From: Sipunculus nudus
Lineage: Eukaryota > Annelida > Sipuncula > Golfingiida > Sipunculidae
Length of the DNA stretch: 64,000 bases
Direction: 5' to 3'
Assembly (NCBI GenBank): GCA_026874595.1
Contig: CM049318.1
Coordinates: 4,417,741 to 4,481,740, forward strand
The notes under the pieces were generated by a model, which did no database searches, was not told the DNA's origin, and saw only the letters and a program-made list of their open reading frames with translations. Within the stretch, counting starts at the first letter, position 1. Every line of letters begins with the position of its first letter. Positions 53,239 to 60,183 of the stretch are shown in pieces. A program made the position numbers and the translations under genes.

Positions 53239-55391
53239 CAACTTTTATTACCCTTCCATGCCTGGGAGTCATCCCCCACCGTTGAAGATAATTTGACGCC
53301 ACTAGATAGCTGCATCCTGTACCTTGGCGTAGTGCTCCGCCGGCTTCTGAATAATACATACACCAGAAGGCATTGCATTGATTATAAACTTGCTTCAGCT
53401 AGATCATGCTTTGCCAAACAAGCCGGTATTAATTAGTAATTCGTTATCTATATGATCAGAGATTAGCCAATTTCAAGCATTTTAACGTCAAATGAGGACC
53501 GATGAATTTTCAGTATTAGACTAATGGTCATTTTCAAATTTTTTATTGGTTATGTTATACTAATTCGATGTTAGATTTCTCTCCTTCGAAGGAGCCAGAG
53601 AATTAGAACTCTGCCTCGAAATATAGATATCAGACGCAACTCTAAAGACCTGGAGCCTGTATCTACGAATGTTGAAAAAGGACAATTTAACAGACCAGAT
53701 ACATCCTAAGCAGGATGGCCGGCCGTCATATTGGGGAGAAATTAGAATTAAATAAGATTACAAAAATCATACTTGTAATAATGAAAACCTAAAATGTTCC
53801 CATATCAATTGACTTTAAAGTCATTTTGGGCACCTTTACTGAGAATTCATATTGAATGCGCTAAAGATATTCAAGGTACCTTTTTGTAAGTAGGTTCAAA
53901 CATTGCTTATGGATACAAGCTGGTGCTGTGGGAAGGGTATTTTTTCTTGCGAGGTTTAAGATGACAATATTGTTCATAATCGCCGATTTTATTCGTTTCA
54001 TGATTAAAACTGTTGCTTCAAATATACATAACAGAAAGGCCACACACTAAAATTTTTTTTCGGACAATGGAAAGAAAAAATATGGTGTGGGCGGGCGAAA
54101 TTTAAATTTCTTGTCTTTACCAATTGAGATACTACATAGAATTTTGCGAGCTTGCAAAGAATATAAAAAAGTTCAATTCTAGAATAGTGTAAATGATAAG
54201 CACAAATTCAGTCCATTTTACATAACTTTTTTTAAATAATCGCATAGTGTAGCAATATAACCGAGGGCTGTTCTTCATTTGCAAAGGTCCATAAAAAAAT
54301 ATTGGGGCGAACCCGTAGAACTATGTTTTTTTTATCCTGTATGGTATTCACTGTGAACATCAAAGTACAGATTGCCCAGTTGCTTATGGCACTGCACGTT
54401 TTATTTGCTGATGAAGATAAAAAAAATGTTTGAATATTGAAATCTTTTTAAATATATTCTGACCTCAATGAAAATATAGATTAAACAGATGATAGTTAAT
54501 GCGGATATACTTCAAAGTAGTGTGCATGATTCTGCATAACCTGTGCCCCACAGCCGTGTATCACTCACAAACGAGTGTGTCTTGGGTGGGGTTTCCTCGC
54601 TGTTTTGACCCAACCATGAGGGACGCGCAGGTGCGGTAGACGCCGGGCCTGGGCTACCGCCCTGTAACGTGGTACCGAACCGAAATGGAACTCTGCAGAT
54701 ATACATTCTTAGAATAGATAAGAATTAGTTAAGACAGCATAAAAATTGGAGGTGGTTACCTCCACCAAAATAAATTATATATATATAAAAAGTTTATAAC
54801 ATAAAAGGACATGAATATAAAAATAAATCTATACTTAATTCCAAGATACGCAGATCACTTAGACCCGGGGGAATTTAATAACAACAAACACAGGCCTCTT
54901 TCTTAGTAAATTTAACGTATATCTATTTTTCCAAGTAACTGATGCGTATGTAAAGGAAGGAAAAAAAAACTTGCACCTATTTCTATTGGAAAATACAAAA
55001 CCCGACACAAAGTATACTGTTATGGAAAAGACATTAAGTAGAGGAGTTTGAAAATATCACATCTAAAAGAATTGAAGCTTAATTGGATAAAAAGAATTTG
55101 CAACGGTACAATGCCTGTTATAGAAATAACAAATTCAGCATCTTGAGAATAATAACATTTCTATATAAGACCTTCGCTTATGTTGTTGTTTCGTTAAGTT
55201 TCCATCCACGACCCACCATGCCATAAGGGCACAATAAACTCTATAAAAAACAATCAGGTTTTAATATTTACATGTTCAAATTTATGATGTTAGGGGAACA
55301 GAAAATGAAAGGTGATATCAATGTTAATTTTAAATGAAACCTATACGTTATACATGTATCAAAACATCGTGTATTGGCCTAGATTTTCAGG

Positions 55392-55454
<63 letters not shown>

Positions 55455-58400
55455 CCACATTTGCAGGCATTAGGGGTGTCATTTTATCTGATATATGGAG
55501 CACAGAGTCGTAAGTCTCTCACTTGTAAACATGATAATTTATAGATCAGGATGTCTCATGCTAGAGGTACATTTGGTTTAACTTTCATAACTTAACAAAG
55601 TACCAACGTGTCACACTTAGCAGTGTTTTTTTTTTTTGTCAGGATTATTGTATTTACGAGGTATAAAAGAAATTTTATTTATTTTAATCAACTTATTGCT
55701 GGATATAGGTTACGGAAGAAATTTGCTGCGCATCCCAAAATGCATATTTACGCATTGGTGTGGTTGTTGCTTTGTATTGTCATAAGTTTAGACGGCTCTC
55801 GGGACCTAACCACTCTGACAAACTCTTGTAAAACAGGCAAGCGGAGCTTCCACAGGCGTGATAAACCTTGACCTGTTGACACGCAGAAACAAAGGATCAC
55901 GGAAGATTTGTTTTGTGTATGAGTTTTATTGATTTTACATCAGGATCTTCATATAAATAAAGCGGTAACCATGTTTTTTTTCCTACTAGCTGTTTAACAT
56001 TCTAAAGTCGTCATTACCCGCTTACAACAATAATACAGGTAGGTAAATTTCAGTATAAGCTGCACTTATTAAGACAGTCCTGAAAGTAATGATGCACTGA
56101 AGCACATAATTTGAACCTGACTTATGATTCATCTGCCAAGAGATAAAGAAGCTATGTCAATCCACTATTTTCATTACTATTCTGAAATTAGATCCAATAT
56201 AAAATTATGCCTTACCGCCACCAGCCATAACCACAAAACAGAGCTCGCAAGCTATCCTCTACGGACTGGTTCATTAGAACGTATTTCACACATGTTAAAA
56301 TGTTCTAGAGATTTAGGTTTGTAAGGCGGAGAAGATTTTTTTATAGTAGTAATACGTTAGTATGCAGGACAGAGAAGCTTCTGTTATGCAATATCAAACC
56401 AACAGGGTAAAGCTGAAATCCGATGAACATCAAGAAAGGATTACTTATTTAAGACTCTAATGCTAATCTTTAAGTCTGTGAAATATAATAAAGTAATTTC
56501 CTCCAGGGAATTACAGGAACAACATACGGGAACCTAAAAATAATCAAATTTTCAATTTAGGCTTTAATTTTGTACCTAAAAAGGAGATTCAATGGAAAAT
56601 GACGTGCTGGAAAAGAGATGATCGATAGAATAGTTTTAAAACCTGGAATCTGCATTTCAAGGAATGCAAGCCTCCGCCATGTGGAGGTCTCCACTACCCT
56701 TGTTTGCATTTTCTTATTTGGCCCATGTTCTCAGTATTTTTTCCTACAAGCTGTAAGTAAATATGGGACAAATTGATAATCAAAATTGAACATAAGATTG
56801 TGTGTTGCATTCGTGCGGAAGTTGAGACGTCACAAAAGTGGCAAAAGATCATTTGCAAAGCTCTTGTTCTGCTGATTTGCCCCAGATGTCCATGTTGTAT
56901 GTGTTTTGGATAATTTTATTTCCCCAATATGATATAAACACGTTTATATAAATAAGATAAACAGCATGCGTACTGTAGGTTCTTCGTTTTCAAACCTATT
57001 TTTTATAAAAACTTCATGGAATTATCCTTAGTCAAAGGTGGGAATATATTTATCTTTGCACAAGAAAAGCTGGGCACCTCTCTATTAAAGTCACCTCTCT
57101 TTAACGGATGCCTCTCTATAATGGAAACACCTCTATATGACGGTCAACTTTCTATAATGGACACCTCACTTTAACGGACACACCTCTTCATTACGGATTC
57201 CTCTATATATATTACGGTCACATCTCTATCACGGATGTCTCTATCACAGATACCTCTCTATTACGGACACGCATATCTATAACGGACGCATCTCTCTATG
57301 ACGAATACCTCTCTTTTATGGACAAGCCTCTCTATTACGGACGCAACTTTCTTGGACGAGTACCTTTCTATAACGAACATACTTCTCTATACGGACACAT
57401 CTCTCTATGCCTGTCCCTTCTCTATTACAAACACCTCTGTTTTATGAAGGCCTCTTTATATCGGTCACCTCTCTATAACGGATGTCTCTTTATGACGGAC
57501 ATATCTTTCTATGAGAGACATCTCGCTATAATGGACACATCGCTCTATCATGGACACACCTTTCAATGACGGTCACCCCTCTATAATGGTCACACACCTC
57601 CATAACGAGCACCTCTCTATAACAGACACACCTCTCCATGACGGATACCTGTCTACAGCGGACGTACTTTTCTATGACCGATATTCCTCTCTAAAACGGA
57701 ATCACATCTCTATGAAGGATACCTCTCTATAAGGGATGTCTCTCTATGACGGTCGCCTCTCTATAACGGATACACCTGTCTATAACAGTCACGTCTGTCC
57801 ATAACGGATACACATCCCTATAATGAATTTGAGGTCACAGGATCAAAGCCAAACCTTTCATCTTGCACATATGGCTCACCCAGCAACCAATGAGAATCTT
57901 TTCGATTTCGAGATCACGGGGTCACAGGTCAAGGCCAAGGGACCCACTTCTTGGAAAAGCTTTTGGATGCGTTTTAAGCTAAACAGTTTGACCAAAACAC
58001 TCACCCACCCAATGAAGAATCCTTTTGAGTTCGAGGTCGCAGGGTCAAAGAACAAGGTCACAGAGCTTCAGTCCTCATTTACACACTGTGTAATACACAC
58101 AGTATAATTATGCTCCCGTGCGAGGGGACAGAAGTGGATCCAAGGGGAGGGTCCAGGGGGTCCGAAAACCCCTTTTCAGCAGCCTCAAGCTTTTTTAGGT
58201 GTTTCAGACCAATTTTTCGGCCTGGAACCCCCCCCCCCCCTTTTCTGGACCTTGGCCCCTTTTTATAGGCTTTTTCATTAGCACTCCCGGGATGGACCCC
58301 TCCTTTTCCTTAACTTCGATCCGCCCCTGGGGGATGTTCCGCTTTGCTTTGCCTTTGTTTTATATGCCACTTTGGACTGCAGACATTATGTCCTCATTTA

Positions 58401-60148
58401 AAATACATATTTTATACAATTGGATACACGAGACAGTTATCAATAGTGCTTATTCTCGGTAAGAAACAGTAATTTATTGCATTGAATCAGATTTCTTAGC
58501 GTTCAAGCAGACATAGAGGAAATGATTTCACATTTTTTCCTCATCCCTGTTGTTTTGCTTCCACCTTTTTACTGGGGCCAGTGTTTTAATAGGATTACTA
58601 TATATAACATGCGGAACCACTTGAGAGTTTGTGTTTTGTATGTTCTTCCGATTCACAAGACAAACAAATCCGGCCGGGACTTCTTACTACTCAGGCGTAC
58701 TGGTCCTTAAATACAACAGTACTGATAAAACAATATGATTGTGGTTTTTGTCCTTTTGGTTGTCCAATCATGTCGACTTCGAAGATTCTGTCGAAATTAA
58801 GCGACATATCTTGGCAAGAGATACCATGTGCGTTAGTATTTTAACCCAGGATTCCCACACTTTCAACAGATTTATTTTGTCATGACCTTTTTAGCTCTTG
58901 CAGTATGGTTGCGCTTTGTATATCGAAATCGTAACAGATGGTAACTATACGTGCAGCACGATTTTGTATTTTTTTTGCACCTTTGTTGGGCATACTGACG
59001 TTTTCGTTTTGCCCCAGTTACTAACCGCGTAGTCTATATGTGGCTGGATTGTGACCATTCTGTTTGCTTGATTTGTCTCCTACAACATTTAGTTTATTTT
59101 AATGGTCATACAGATTATAAATATAGAGTTTATTCCTTCACGGCAGATGGCATGCGGCGTGGGTTATTTATAAGCAGGGTGATGAAACACTGAAGTATGG
59201 AACCGGTGACATAGTTGGAGTGATTGAGAATTTAATCGTAATAAGTAATGAATAAGATGATTTAATTACAAAATAATATATGATTTCATGTTTTTGAAAG
59301 TCATTTGTAATTTAACATGTTTTATTTGAACACTGGATTTTAGATTCTTAAAATAAATATTTGTAATCTCCGTGATAGAGATATGTGAATGCTTCATAGC
59401 ACGAACCCTTCAGTTATACCAACTTTAAAATAGCGTGAGCAGGAGTGTAATTATGAACAAGTATCCTCTGTAACTCCGGATTTCATAGTTACAGCAGTCG
59501 GGGCAACAATGGACCCCGTAAGGAAAGCTAACATTTTGATTGAAAAGAGATGGCCTAGAAATAGAACAGCAGTTAGGACCCAAACTAATATCAGGTGTAA
59601 GAAAACAATCCGTAATCACATTACACCTAATTATCCACAGTTGTTTCTGCTAAGGCACTCAAGCAGGTGACATGCGCATCAACTAGTGATTTCCACTAAA
59701 ATCCAGAGAGCTACTTTAATTATCAAGACACAGATCATTTGTCACAGACATTGGACGTGGTCCTACCATCACCTCGACTGAGTCTGCGGATATTTGTAAC
59801 TGCTCATCTCATTTCCTTTGATCCTGAGCGTCTGCTATGTAGATAAAAAGCTTAATCTTCCTAAAAGTAAGAGATAGGAACCCTGGCGTTGCTAACGACC
59901 CGTGGCGGTCTACATGCTGTCACAGGTTCTTTAATAAATGGCGTATAACGACAGTTGTCTAAAGAGGTTCTCATGTTAAGTCTGTTCATGTGGACGGCGT
60001 CCGACGTCATCTGAAAGTTTCCGATTTTTTGGTGCACAACAATGTGTGTTTATTTAAACCTTGAAATTTAGCCTTTCTACATTTTTTTTGGGATACCACA
60101 ACTGTGATATTCCGTTACACAGAACTGGTAATGTGGATTTGAACATAC

Positions 60149-60183
<35 letters not shown>

